A stretch of 39,372 nt of DNA from JBKBKN01 sp046294625 (GTDB taxonomy: Bacteria > Bacteroidota > Bacteroidia > M30B66), in NCBI GenBank assembly GCA_046294625.1, contig JBKBKN010000025.1, forward strand, positions 1-39,372. The letters run 5' to 3'. A program made the translations under genes and the position numbers. The notes beneath the pieces are model-generated. The model saw nothing but the letters and a program-made list of their open reading frames with translations. It was not told where the DNA came from and did not search any database. Shown here in pieces: positions 1 to 7,829 of the stretch (position 1 is its first letter; every line of letters begins with the position of its first letter).

Positions 1-63
1 GGGTTTACATGATGAATTAACTACAAGCTTTAATACAGTGTTTTCGTCAAACACTCAAAAAAC

Positions 64-2679
64 TTAGCCCAGTAAAGCACCTGAAGCCTTCAAGGCCTGC
101 TCCAATCCGTTCATATCGCTTCCGCCTGCAGTAGCATAAAAAGGTTGGCCTCCTCCCCCTCCTTTAATGTGCTTGGACAGTTCGCGTACCATAGTTCCGG
201 CATTCATTCCCTTGTCTTTAACAAGATTATCGGATAGGGCAACGGTTATCATCGGTTTGCCATTGCTCTCGTGCCCCAATACAAGCACCAGATTTTCGAC
301 CTGATTGCGCAATTCAAATGCAATATTTTTCACCACTTCGGCATTTGGCATGTCGATCCTTTCGGCAATAAAGTTCAACCCATTTGCAGGCTGCACTTGT
401 TGGATTAATTGATATTTGATCTGTTGCCCTTTCGCATGGAAAAGTTCTTGCACATCCTGTTCAAGCTTTTCTTTTTCTTCCAAAAGCTGATTCAGGCTTT
501 TTATTAAATCCTTTGGATTTCGGAGTCTTTCGCTAATTTGTGTTATAAGGTTTCTATCCTGAAGCATCAATTCTACTGCAGCAGAACCTGTGCAAGCCTC
601 AATACGTCTTACTCCTGCAGCAACAGCGCTCTCAGATAAAATTCTAAATAAGCCGATACTTCCTGTTGCATTTACATGCGTTCCTCCGCAGAGCTCAATG
701 GAGTAATCTTTATCAAAAGAAACCACACGAACCGTGTCACCATACTTCTCTCCAAACAAAGCCATTGCACCCATAGCCTTAGCTTCTTCAATAGCCATTT
801 GGCGAATGTCTGCATGGATATTTTCTCTAATTTTTTCATTTACCATTTGCTCAATGGCAATGATCTCTTCCGGACTTAGCTTGCTGAAATGAGAAAAATC
901 GAAGCGAAGGTAATCTCCGTTAACGAGCGATCCTTTTTGCTCTACATGTGTTCCGAGAACTTTCCTCAACGCGGCATGCATCAAATGCGTTGCGCTGTGG
1001 TTTCGCATGGTATTTATTCGCTTTTGAACATCCACATTTGCTGAGAAATCAGCTTCCAAATCTTTTGGCAAGCGATCGCTGAAATGCAGGATAAGTCCAT
1101 GCTCTTTCTTCGTATCGTAAATGGTGATTTTTTCATCTCCAATCTGTATATATCCCGAATCGCCCACTTGACCTCCACCTTCAGGATAGAAGGGGGTAAC
1201 ATCAAACACCAAATGATATTGCTTTTTGCCTTTTTGATCGATTTCTCTGTAACGCATCAGTTGCACATTGGCTGATGTGGCATCATAACCGATAAATCTG
1301 GAATCTTCACCTTCATGCAAAATGACCCAATCGCCGGCCACTACTTGCGATGCCTTGCGTGAACGCTCCTTTTGCGCTTGCAAATTTTTCTCAAAACCTT
1401 CCATGTCCACTTCCAGCCCCTTTTCGCGCGCTAACAGTTGCGTAAGATCTATTGGGAATCCATAGGTATCGAACAATTCAAATGCAAATTCACCATCAAC
1501 ATGCTGTTTTGCTGCTTTCGAAGTATATTCATTGAATCGGTTAATCCCAGTGGCTAGTGTCCTTAAAAAACTTAACTCTTCTTCCCGAATCACTTGCTCG
1601 ATTAGGGTCTGTTGTGCTTTGATTTCAGGAAAAAAATCTCCCATCTGCCCTACCATAACCTGCACAAGGCGAAAGAGAAAAGGTTCATTGAAACCTAAAA
1701 AGGTATATGCATAACGAACAGCTCGTCGAAGAATTCGGCGAATTACATACCCGGCCTTGTTATTAGAAGGCAACTGTCCATCAGCAATGGCAAAAGCAAT
1801 GGTACGGATATGGTCAGCGATTACACGCATGGCAATATCGGTCTGCTCATTTTCCTTATAGCGTTTGCCTGATGCTTGCTCTATAAATTGGATATAAGGC
1901 TGAAAAACATCCGTATCATAATTGGACTGCTTTCCCTGCAACACCATACACAATCGCTCGAATCCCATTCCTGTGTCCACGTGTTGCGCCGGAAGTTTTT
2001 CCAGAGAGCCATCTGCTTTGCGGTTAAACTCCATGAATACATTGTTCCAGATCTCGATCACTTGCGGGTGGTCATTGTTCACTAGCAGTTTTCCATCAAT
2101 TTTAGCACGTTCGGCATCATCGCGTAGGTCAATATGAATTTCAGAACATGGACCGCAAGGCCCGGTGTCGCCCATTTCCCAGAAATTGTCCTTTTTATTT
2201 CCATTGAGAATTCTTTCTTCTGAAATAAATTGTTTCCAGGTGTCATAAGCTTCCTGATCAAAGGGCAAATTTTCAGCGTTATCGCCTTCAAATACGGTAA
2301 CATAAATCCGACCCTTGTCAATTTTAAAAACTTCAGTAAGCAATTCCCAAGCCCAGGCGATGGCTTCTTTTTTAAAATAGTCGCCAAATGACCAATTGCC
2401 CAACATCTCGAACATGGTGTGGTGATATGTATCTACACCCACTTCTTCCAGGTCGTTGTGCTTACCCGAAACACGAAGACATTTTTGGGTATCGGCCACA
2501 CGTGGATATTTCACCGGAACATTTCCCAGAAAAATATCTTTGAACTGGTTCATTCCCGCATTGGTAAACATTAAAGTAGGGTCATTTTTGATAACCATTG
2601 GCGCTGATGGGACAATTTGATGCCCTTTGGAAGCGAAAAAATCTAGGAAAGTCTGGCGAATCTGAGCCGAATTCATCAT
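64..2679 (-). CDS. alaS: Alanyl-tRNA synthetase
   Basis: Charges tRNA-Ala with alanine in the cytosol and hydrolyses mischarged Ser/Gly-tRNA-Ala. About 870 residues, the normal bacterial length. The N-terminal class II catalytic domain begins MNSAQIRQTFLDFF. The editing domain carries the zinc-site residues H560, H564 (HSATH) and C663, H667 (CGGTH), numbered from MNSAQ. The C-terminal domain ends with a glycine run (GGGGGQPFYATAGG), as usual for AlaRS. The open frame extends upstream to 2748, but a TAnnTTTG promoter box lies inside that extension (2706-2713) and family homology starts at MMNSAQ. I therefore place the start at 2679, or 2676 using the second ATG. It is divergent from serC. A weak hairpin (37-55) follows the stop but lacks a clear U-tract. 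Confidence 0.97.
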   Translation of the reverse strand: MMNSAQIRQTFLDFFASKGHQIVPSAPMVIKNDPTLMFTNAGMNQFKDIFLGNVPVKYPRVADTQKCLRVSGKHNDLEEVGVDTYHHTMFEMLGNWSFGDYFKKEAIAWAWELLTEVFKIDKGRIYVTVFEGDNAENLPFDQEAYDTWKQFISEERILNGNKKDNFWEMGDTGPCGPCSEIHIDLRDDAERAKIDGKLLVNNDHPQVIEIWNNVFMEFNRKADGSLEKLPAQHVDTGMGFERLCMVLQGKQSNYDTDVFQPYIQFIEQASGKRYKENEQTDIAMRVIADHIRTIAFAIADGQLPSNNKAGYVIRRILRRAVRYAYTFLGFNEPFLFRLVQVMVGQMGDFFPEIKAQQTLIEQVIREEELSFLRTLATGINRFNEYTSKAAKQHVDGEFAFELFDTYGFPIDLTQLLAREKGLEVDMEGFEKNLQAQKERSRKASQVVAGDWVILHEGEDSRFIGYDATSANVQLMRYREIDQKGKKQYHLVFDVTPFYPEGGGQVGDSGYIQIGDEKITIYDTKKEHGLILHFSDRLPKDLEADFSANVDVQKRINTMRNHSATHLMHAALRKVLGTHVEQKGSLVNGDYLRFDFSHFSKLSPEEIIAIEQMVNEKIRENIHADIRQMAIEEAKAMGAMALFGEKYGDTVRVVSFDKDYSIELCGGTHVNATGSIGLFRILSESAVAAGVRRIEACTGSAAVELMLQDRNLITQISERLRNPKDLIKSLNQLLEEKEKLEQDVQELFHAKGQQIKYQLIQQVQPANGLNFIAERIDMPNAEVVKNIAFELRNQVENLVLVLGHESNGKPMITVALSDNLVKDKGMNAGTMVRELSKHIKGGGGGQPFYATAGGSDMNGLEQALKASGALLG

Positions 2680-2705
2680 AATGATTAGTATCAATTTTGG
2701 TGGCG

Positions 2706-2713
2706 CAAAGGTA
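2706..2713 (-). promoter_or_regulatory. alaS promoter -7 box
   Basis: The minus strand reads TACCTTTG, a full match to the Bacteroidota -7 consensus TAnnTTTG, 26 bases before the alaS ATG at 2679. No clear TTG -33 element lies at the usual distance. It argues against a start further upstream. Confidence 0.6.
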
Positions 2714-2828
2714 GAAGTTCGTGCGATATAGAAGGTAGGTGCCTTCATTCAGATTTTAAACATCGTGTCACCTGAAAATCTATTTAAAACTTTAGGTAAG
2801 TTTAAAATACGCGCGCCTTGTATTTGAT

Positions 2829-2836
2829 TATTTTTG
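2829..2836 (+). promoter_or_regulatory. serC operon promoter -7 box
   Basis: TATTTTTG matches TAnnTTTG and sits 22 bases before the serC ATG. The -33 region is only TTTAA-like, so that half is weak. It would drive serC, serA, the DUF1015 gene and yggS. Confidence 0.5.
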
Positions 2837-2858
2837 ACCGCAATAAATATAAAAAAGC

Positions 2859-3923
2859 ATGAGGAAAGTACATAATTTCAGTGCAGGGCCGGGAATATTA
2901 CCTAGAGAAGTCATTGAGCAATCAGCTAAAGCTGTGCTTAACTTCAATAATCTGGATCTTTCAATATTAGAAATTTCGCACCGCGGAAAAGATATTATCG
3001 AAGTTTTTGACCACGCATGTGCATTAGTTAAAAAGCTATTGAATGTTCCGGAAGGCTATGAAGTTATTTTTATTCAAGGAGGTGCTAGTCAGCAATTTTC
3101 TATGGTGCCTTTTAATTTACTGGAGAAAAAAGCTGCATACCTCAACACCGGCACCTGGGCTAAAAAAGCGATTGAAGAAGCTCAATTGTTCGGAGCTGTG
3201 GATGTAGTAGCCTCGTCGGAAGCGCAAAAATTTAGCTTTATTCCAAAGCAATACAACATTCCAGCTGATGCGGATTACTTTCATATCACTTCTAACAATA
3301 CCATTTACGGAACACAGATCAAAGAATTTCCAAATAGTCCGGTGACTATGGTGTGCGATATGTCGTCTGATATTTTCAGCCGCCCGGTGGATGTTTCAAA
3401 GTTCGGTTTAATCTATGCCGGGGCACAGAAAAACATGGGCCCTGCCGGTGCTACGATGGTGATTGTAAACCCCGAAATACTTGGAAAAGTGAGCAGAAAA
3501 ATACCTTCCATGCTCAATTATAAAATTCATATCAAAGGCGAATCGATGTACAATACGCCACCGGTATTTGCGGTGTATGTTTCCATGCTCACTTTGAAAT
3601 GGCTCGAGGAACAAGGTGGTGTAAGCTGGGTGCAGGAGCGCAATCGCAAAAAGGCAGAACTGTTTTACAATGAATTGGATCGAAACCCATTGTTTAGAGG
3701 TACTGTAGCTGTGGAAGACCGTTCAGCAATGAATGCTAATTTTGTGCTGGTGGACGAAAGCCTCGAAGAACGCTTTAATGCTCTGCTAAAAGAAGCCCGC
3801 ATCAGTGGCCTGAAAGGACATCGCTCCGTGGGTGGCTATCGTGCATCGATGTATAATGCCATGGATATAGACAGCGTGCAAGCCCTCGTGGAAGTGATGC
3901 AAACTTTAGAAAAACAAGCCTGA
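2859..3923 (+). CDS. serC: Phosphoserine aminotransferase
   Basis: Class V PLP-dependent transaminase, second step of the phosphorylated serine pathway: 3-phosphohydroxypyruvate plus glutamate gives O-phosphoserine plus 2-oxoglutarate. It may also serve pyridoxal phosphate synthesis, as SerC does elsewhere. 354 residues, normal length. The N-terminus MRKVHNFSAGPGILP is the family signature. QGGASQQF (73-80) is the phosphate/PLP loop, and the Schiff-base lysine is K191 in GAQKNMGPAG. It is the first gene of the operon, 14 bases before serA. No Shine-Dalgarno is visible, as is usual in this phylum. Confidence 0.96.
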   Translation: MRKVHNFSAGPGILPREVIEQSAKAVLNFNNLDLSILEISHRGKDIIEVFDHACALVKKLLNVPEGYEVIFIQGGASQQFSMVPFNLLEKKAAYLNTGTWAKKAIEEAQLFGAVDVVASSEAQKFSFIPKQYNIPADADYFHITSNNTIYGTQIKEFPNSPVTMVCDMSSDIFSRPVDVSKFGLIYAGAQKNMGPAGATMVIVNPEILGKVSRKIPSMLNYKIHIKGESMYNTPPVFAVYVSMLTLKWLEEQGGVSWVQERNRKKAELFYNELDRNPLFRGTVAVEDRSAMNANFVLVDESLEERFNALLKEARISGLKGHRSVGGYRASMYNAMDIDSVQALVEVMQTLEKQA

Positions 3924-3937
3924 TAAGAATTATAATT

Positions 3938-4900
3938 ATGAAAAGAATACTTGCCAACGATGGCATCGATACCAAAGGAAAAGAAATGCTTGAAGCTGCC
4001 GGTTTTTTTGTAGAAACGCAAAAAGCAGAACAAGCTATTTTAGCTCAAAAAATAAATGATGAACAATTCGATGTGCTTCTTGTGAGAAGCGCCACAAAGG
4101 TGCGTCAGGATGTGATTGATGCTTGCCCCGGCTTGAAATTGATTGGACGTGCGGGAGTTGGTTTGGACAACATCGATGTAAAATATGCCAATGAAAAAGG
4201 TATAAAAGTGGTGAATACACCTGCAGCTTCTTCACAGTCAGTAGCCGAATTGGTTTTTGCACATTTATTTGGTGGGGTTCGCTTTCTACACCAATCCAAC
4301 CATGCAATGCGAAACAAAGGTGCTTCCGATTTTGCGGGCTTGAAAAAAGTCTATTCAGCCGGAACAGAACTAAAAGATAAAACCATTGGCATCATTGGAT
4401 TTGGACGCATCGGACAGGCGACAGCCAAAATAGCAATTGGCTGTGGCATGAAGGTGTTGGCCTACGATCCATATATCCCAACCACTGAACTTGAGCTTGA
4501 ATTACCAATGGTTTCTGAGCCGATTAAAGTAAAAATTGATACCACTTCGCTCGATGAAATATTAAAAAATAGCGATTTCATTAGCCTGCACGTGCCTGGT
4601 CTGGTAAATGGAAAAGCAATTATAGGTGCTGAAGAAATTTCCAAAATGAAAAAAGGATCAGCCATCGTGAATGCCGCTCGCGGAGGCGTAGTAGATGAAC
4701 AAGCAATTCAGGAAGCGCTTGCTTCGAACAAACTTAAGTTTGTAGCTTTGGATGTGTTCAATAATGAACCTACACCTGATGAAGCGTTGCTCAAAAACGA
4801 GAAAATATCAGTAAGTCCGCATATTGGTGCTGCAACGGACGAAGCACAGGAACGTATCGGCATTGAAATGGCCAAGCAAATCATTGATTTTTTTGCCTAA
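3938..4900 (+). CDS. serA: D-3-phosphoglycerate dehydrogenase, short form
   Basis: Oxidises 3-phosphoglycerate with NAD+, the entry step of serine synthesis. 320 residues covering only the catalytic and nucleotide-binding domains. The Rossmann motif GIIGFGRIGQ lies at 151-160 and the NAD-ribose acidic residue is probably D177. The catalytic triad is R248 (ARGG), E277 (NNEP) and H295 (SPHIGAAT). The protein ends about 25 residues after the catalytic histidine, so the C-terminal ACT/serine-binding domain of E. coli SerA is absent and classical serine feedback is not expected. 2-hydroxyacid dehydrogenases overlap in sequence, but position directly after serC makes SerA by far the best call. The next gene starts 30 bases later. 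Confidence 0.93.
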   Translation: MKRILANDGIDTKGKEMLEAAGFFVETQKAEQAILAQKINDEQFDVLLVRSATKVRQDVIDACPGLKLIGRAGVGLDNIDVKYANEKGIKVVNTPAASSQSVAELVFAHLFGGVRFLHQSNHAMRNKGASDFAGLKKVYSAGTELKDKTIGIIGFGRIGQATAKIAIGCGMKVLAYDPYIPTTELELELPMVSEPIKVKIDTTSLDEILKNSDFISLHVPGLVNGKAIIGAEEISKMKKGSAIVNAARGGVVDEQAIQEALASNKLKFVALDVFNNEPTPDEALLKNEKISVSPHIGAATDEAQERIGIEMAKQIIDFFA

Positions 4901-4930
4901 ACCTCAGCCGTCTAAACCATCAAAACCGAT

Positions 4931-6157
4931 ATGATACATTTGCGCCCTTTTAAAGGATACAGACCTCCACAAGATATTGTGTCCGAGCTTGTTTCTTTGC
5001 CTTTTGACAAGTATTCGAAGGAAGAAACATTGCAAATTGCAAAATTTAATCCAAAATCGTTTATCAACATCATTAAACCGGAATTATCTGAAGGAAAACG
5101 AACCCCTCCTTACGATAAGAAAGCGCAAAACAAAAGCCGCCAAAAATTCAAATCATTCGTTAAGCAGGGCTATTTGAAGCAGGATGAAAAGCCATGTTTT
5201 TATATCTACAAAATCATCAAGCCCGATTTCGTCCATAAAGGTCTGATTGCCGCAATTGCATCAGAAGACTATCACAATGGTAAAATAAAGCGGCATGAAC
5301 AAACCTTGGCAAAAAAGGAAGAAAAACTCAAAGAATATCTAAAAGTGGTAGGCATCAATGCAGAACCCGTCATGTTTACTTATCCTTTTCGCGATGAAAT
5401 TGATGAAATGATTGACCGGCTCTCCTATAGGGAGCCTGAAATTCGTTTTCATCAGGGATTAGATGAACACCTTATCTGGGTAGTGAATCAAGAAAATGAA
5501 GTGAACGAAATCAAAAAAAAATTTGAGCAGTTAGACGCTGTTTACATTGCAGATGGACACCACCGCACAGCATCATCGGTGCTTCTGAGCGATGAACTGG
5601 CAAAAGACAAAGCTGACCATCCAGCAGCTGCATTCATGGGGATTTTCTTCCCAAACCACAACCTGCGGCTTTATGAATTTAACCGTTTGCTCAAAGATAT
5701 AGGTTCGCTCACTCCTGTTAAGGTTCTGAATAAATTGAAAAAAGAATTTCATGTCGAAATGGTTTCAAAAGAACAAATCAGACCTGAAAATATGCATGAA
5801 TTTGGTCTTTATATAAAAGGAAAAAGCTATCGCCTGACTCCAAAATCAAGACTTGACAATCAGGTGCTGGATGCTGACTTACTCAATGAAAAAATCCTTT
5901 CACCAATATTTGATGTAAACGACCTTCGAAATGACGAGCGGGTAGGATTTATTAGTGGATTAAATGGCTATCAGGCTGCAATTGATTCGGTGGATAAAGG
6001 TGATTATGCGCTTGCATTTCTGCTCTATCCAGTGAGTTTTGAGCAGTTTTTCAATTTCTCAGACCAAGGTAAAATCATGCCTCCAAAAACAACCTATTTT
6101 GAACCAAAACTTTTGAATGGTTTGGTGATTTATGATTTGGAAGTAGATAAAGTATGA
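4931..6157 (+). CDS. DUF1015 family protein, possible serine kinase-like enzyme
   Basis: Conserved protein of 408 residues with no signal peptide or membrane segment, so cytosolic. Recognisable DUF1015 features are the start LRPFKGYRPP with PFDKYS (25-30), KRHEQT (120-125) and the most conserved block, YIADGHHRTASS (205-216). From family knowledge, DUF1015 proteins belong to the ParB/sulfiredoxin-like group, in which SerK (archaeal ADP-dependent serine kinase) and SbnI (staphylococcal serine kinase) use related motifs. Context supports a phosphoserine/serine role: it directly follows serC and serA, no serB is present, and its stop overlaps the yggS start (ATGA). That it handles phosphoserine or serine is inference, and direction and cofactor are unknown. 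Confidence 0.85.
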   Translation: MIHLRPFKGYRPPQDIVSELVSLPFDKYSKEETLQIAKFNPKSFINIIKPELSEGKRTPPYDKKAQNKSRQKFKSFVKQGYLKQDEKPCFYIYKIIKPDFVHKGLIAAIASEDYHNGKIKRHEQTLAKKEEKLKEYLKVVGINAEPVMFTYPFRDEIDEMIDRLSYREPEIRFHQGLDEHLIWVVNQENEVNEIKKKFEQLDAVYIADGHHRTASSVLLSDELAKDKADHPAAAFMGIFFPNHNLRLYEFNRLLKDIGSLTPVKVLNKLKKEFHVEMVSKEQIRPENMHEFGLYIKGKSYRLTPKSRLDNQVLDADLLNEKILSPIFDVNDLRNDERVGFISGLNGYQAAIDSVDKGDYALAFLLYPVSFEQFFNFSDQGKIMPPKTTYFEPKLLNGLVIYDLEVDKV

Positions 6158-6819
6158 GTGAAATTCAACGCAATATCGAACATGTATTAAAGGATATTCC
6201 CGATCATGTAAAACTGATTGCGGTCTCCAAAACCAAACCTGTAGAGCTTATCCAACAAGCTTACAATGTCGGATTAAGGCGCTTTGGAGAGAACAAGGTG
6301 CAGGAATTGGTTGATAAACAGCCGCTGCTCCCCGAAGATTGTCAATGGCACATGATTGGGCATCTGCAGCGTAATAAAGTAAAATTTCTTCCTTTTATCA
6401 CCCACCTGATTCACGGGGTAGATAGTTTGCGATTGCTGGAAGCTTTGCAAAAAGAAGCTGAAAAATCTGATACTACTTTCAATTGTCTGTTGCAAATGCA
6501 CATAGCTGAAGAAGAATCCAAATTTGGACTTGATCGTCGCGAGTTGGATGAAATTCTCCAACTAAATGCATCTGATCAGTTTTTGCGAATCAAAATTTGT
6601 GGCTTAATGGGTATGGCCACCTTCACTGACCATCAACAGCAAATCGAAAAGGAGTTTAAAGGACTACGCTTATTATTTGAAGAAATAAAGCAACAATGGT
6701 TTCCGCATAGTGATCATTTCAAAGAGCTCTCCATGGGCATGTCCGGCGACTATAAAATTGCCATCGCCCAGGGAAGCACGATTGTGAGAATCGGATCAGC
6801 GATTTTTGGAAACAGATAA
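6154..6819 (+). CDS. YggS/PLPBP family pyridoxal phosphate-binding protein
   Basis: PLP homeostasis protein (COG0325 type) with an alanine-racemase-like single barrel and no known catalytic activity of its own. 221 residues, normal length. The PLP lysine is K26 in AVSKTKP. Other family motifs are FGENKVQEL, WHMIGHLQRNKVK, GLMGMATFTD, and the phosphate-binding C-terminus SMGMSGDYKIAI followed by GSTIVRIGSAIFG. It overlaps the DUF1015 stop by four bases, so the two are probably translationally coupled. It shares an operon with the PLP enzyme SerC. It is the last gene of the operon; no clear intrinsic terminator follows in the 119 bases before the next gene. Confidence 0.95.
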   Translation: MSEIQRNIEHVLKDIPDHVKLIAVSKTKPVELIQQAYNVGLRRFGENKVQELVDKQPLLPEDCQWHMIGHLQRNKVKFLPFITHLIHGVDSLRLLEALQKEAEKSDTTFNCLLQMHIAEEESKFGLDRRELDEILQLNASDQFLRIKICGLMGMATFTDHQQQIEKEFKGLRLLFEEIKQQWFPHSDHFKELSMGMSGDYKIAIAQGSTIVRIGSAIFGNR

Positions 6820-6905
6820 TTGTTTGACGTGAATGCCTAATGCTTGTTTTTTAATTTTTCACATTCGTACAAAACTTTCAGGCAAATATCGATAAGCATT
6901 AATTC

Positions 6906-6913
6906 TATCTTTG
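6906..6913 (+). promoter_or_regulatory. -7 box for the OmpH-like gene
   Basis: TATCTTTG matches TAnnTTTG 25 bases upstream of the ATG at 6939. There is no convincing TTG -33. It suggests the OmpH-like gene is transcribed separately from the serine operon. Confidence 0.55.
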
Positions 6914-6938
6914 CCCAAAATCAGAACATTAATCCAAA

Positions 6939-7580
6939 ATGAACGAATCAGAACAAATTCAATCTTCGCACCCATCGAGCAATAAAAAAAACAACACTTC
7001 TTTGATTTTCAATGTAGTGCTCACGATAGCAGTGGTGGTGCTTTTCATTCTCCAGTTCACCAGCAAACCAAGTAAATCAGGCCCAACTTCATCGGGATCT
7101 ACCAGCTCAGGCGAAGGCTTGAATATTGTTTACTTCAATGCTGATTCGCTTCTGGCAAATTATAAAATGTATGATACAGAGCGTGAAGAATTAAAGAAAA
7201 AGTCGCAAGAGTATGAAAACAGACTTGCGGGCGACCAGCGCACTTTCGAAAAAGAAGCAAGAGAATTTCAGCAGCGTGCAGAATTTCTCACCATCACCGA
7301 CCGCGAAGCGCGCCAAGAAAAGCTTATGCGTAAGCAGCAGGAACTCATGCAACTACAGGAAAAACTTTCCGGCCAGTTGATGCGTGATGAAGCGGAAATG
7401 ACAGAGCGTATTTTCGATACCATAGAAGCCTACCTCAAAGAATATGTGGCTGATAGAAATATTCATTATATACTCTCCTATTCCAGAGGTGGCGGTATTT
7501 GGTATGCAAATTCAGAAAATGATATCACCGATGATCTCATTGCAGAATTGAATAAGCGCTACGAGAAAGCAAAAAAATAA
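6939..7580 (+). CDS. Membrane-anchored OmpH/Skp-like periplasmic chaperone
   Basis: 213 residues. A polar N-terminus is followed by one hydrophobic segment (about 24-43) with no obvious signal-peptidase site, so I predict an uncleaved inner-membrane anchor. A Ser/Gly/Thr linker follows (about 48-61). The rest matches the OmpH/Skp pattern: IVYFNADSLL, a long charged helical stretch (about 85-155) that would form the coiled-coil tentacles, and a C-terminal strand pair around HYILSYSRGGGIWYA and DITDDLIAELNKRY. Skp-type proteins hold unfolded outer-membrane proteins in the periplasm. No bamA or second skp is in view, so a role in outer-membrane protein folding is inferred from family only. It ends just before a strong terminator. 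Confidence 0.85.
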   Translation: MNESEQIQSSHPSSNKKNNTSLIFNVVLTIAVVVLFILQFTSKPSKSGPTSSGSTSSGEGLNIVYFNADSLLANYKMYDTEREELKKKSQEYENRLAGDQRTFEKEAREFQQRAEFLTITDREARQEKLMRKQQELMQLQEKLSGQLMRDEAEMTERIFDTIEAYLKEYVADRNIHYILSYSRGGGIWYANSENDITDDLIAELNKRYEKAKK

Positions 7581-7593
7581 ACAGGATTATTAG

Positions 7594-7640
7594 AAACAAA
7601 ACGCGCGGAGTGGGCTGTTGCCACTCCGCGCGTTTTGTTT
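7594..7640. terminator. Perfect 20-bp-stem bidirectional terminator
   Basis: The left arm (7594-7613) and right arm (7621-7640) are perfect reverse complements around a 7-base loop, GCTGTTG. The GC-rich core is ACGCGCGGAGTGG, and the outer arms are A-rich on the left and T-rich on the right, giving a U-rich 3' side on either strand. It lies between two convergent genes, so it can end both the OmpH-like mRNA and the tRNA-Leu transcript. Confidence 0.92.
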
Positions 7641-7643
7641 TAG

Positions 7644-7727
7644 TGCCCAGGACAAGACTCGAACTTGCACAACCGAACGGTCACTACCCCCTCAAAGTAG
7701 CGTGTCTACCAATTCCACCACCTGGGC
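7644..7727 (-). tRNA. tRNA-Leu, anticodon GAG
   Basis: 84-nt class II tRNA. The acceptor stem pairs GCCCAGG (7727-7721) with CCTGGGC (7651-7645), followed by discriminator A at 7644; CCA is not encoded. The D-arm contains GGAATTGGTAGACAC. The anticodon stem CTACT/GGTAG (7700-7696 with 7688-7684) closes the loop TTGAGGG, giving anticodon GAG (7693-7691), which reads CUC/CUU leucine codons. A long variable arm (GACCGTTCGGTTG region) and a T-arm with TTCGAGT complete the fold. The long variable arm is typical of Leu, Ser and Tyr tRNAs. It is a stand-alone gene with its own promoter and terminator. Confidence 0.96.
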
Positions 7728-7744
7728 TTTTATCAAAATGGACG

Positions 7745-7774
7745 CAAAAGTAATCAATCGCTTTTGAATTGCAA
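7745..7774 (-). promoter_or_regulatory. tRNA-Leu promoter (-33 and -7)
   Basis: The minus strand has TTG (7774-7772), 19 bases, then TACTTTTG (7752-7745). Both elements and the spacing fit the Bacteroidota consensus. The mature tRNA 5' end lies 17 bases beyond the -7 box, leaving a leader of roughly 10 bases for RNase P to remove. Confidence 0.8.
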
Positions 7775-7829
7775 AAATTAAGCCTACAAGTTTTTAATCA
7801 AATACCGGCTAGTTATTTTGCCAAAAATC

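Noticed and set aside
37..55. Hairpin AGTGTTT/AAACACT after alaS
   Set aside because: Possible alaS 3' structure, but on the - strand the sequence after the stem lacks a U-tract, so I did not call a terminator.
2680..2748. Upstream 23-codon extension of alaS
   Set aside because: It contains the promoter box and lacks AlaRS homology.
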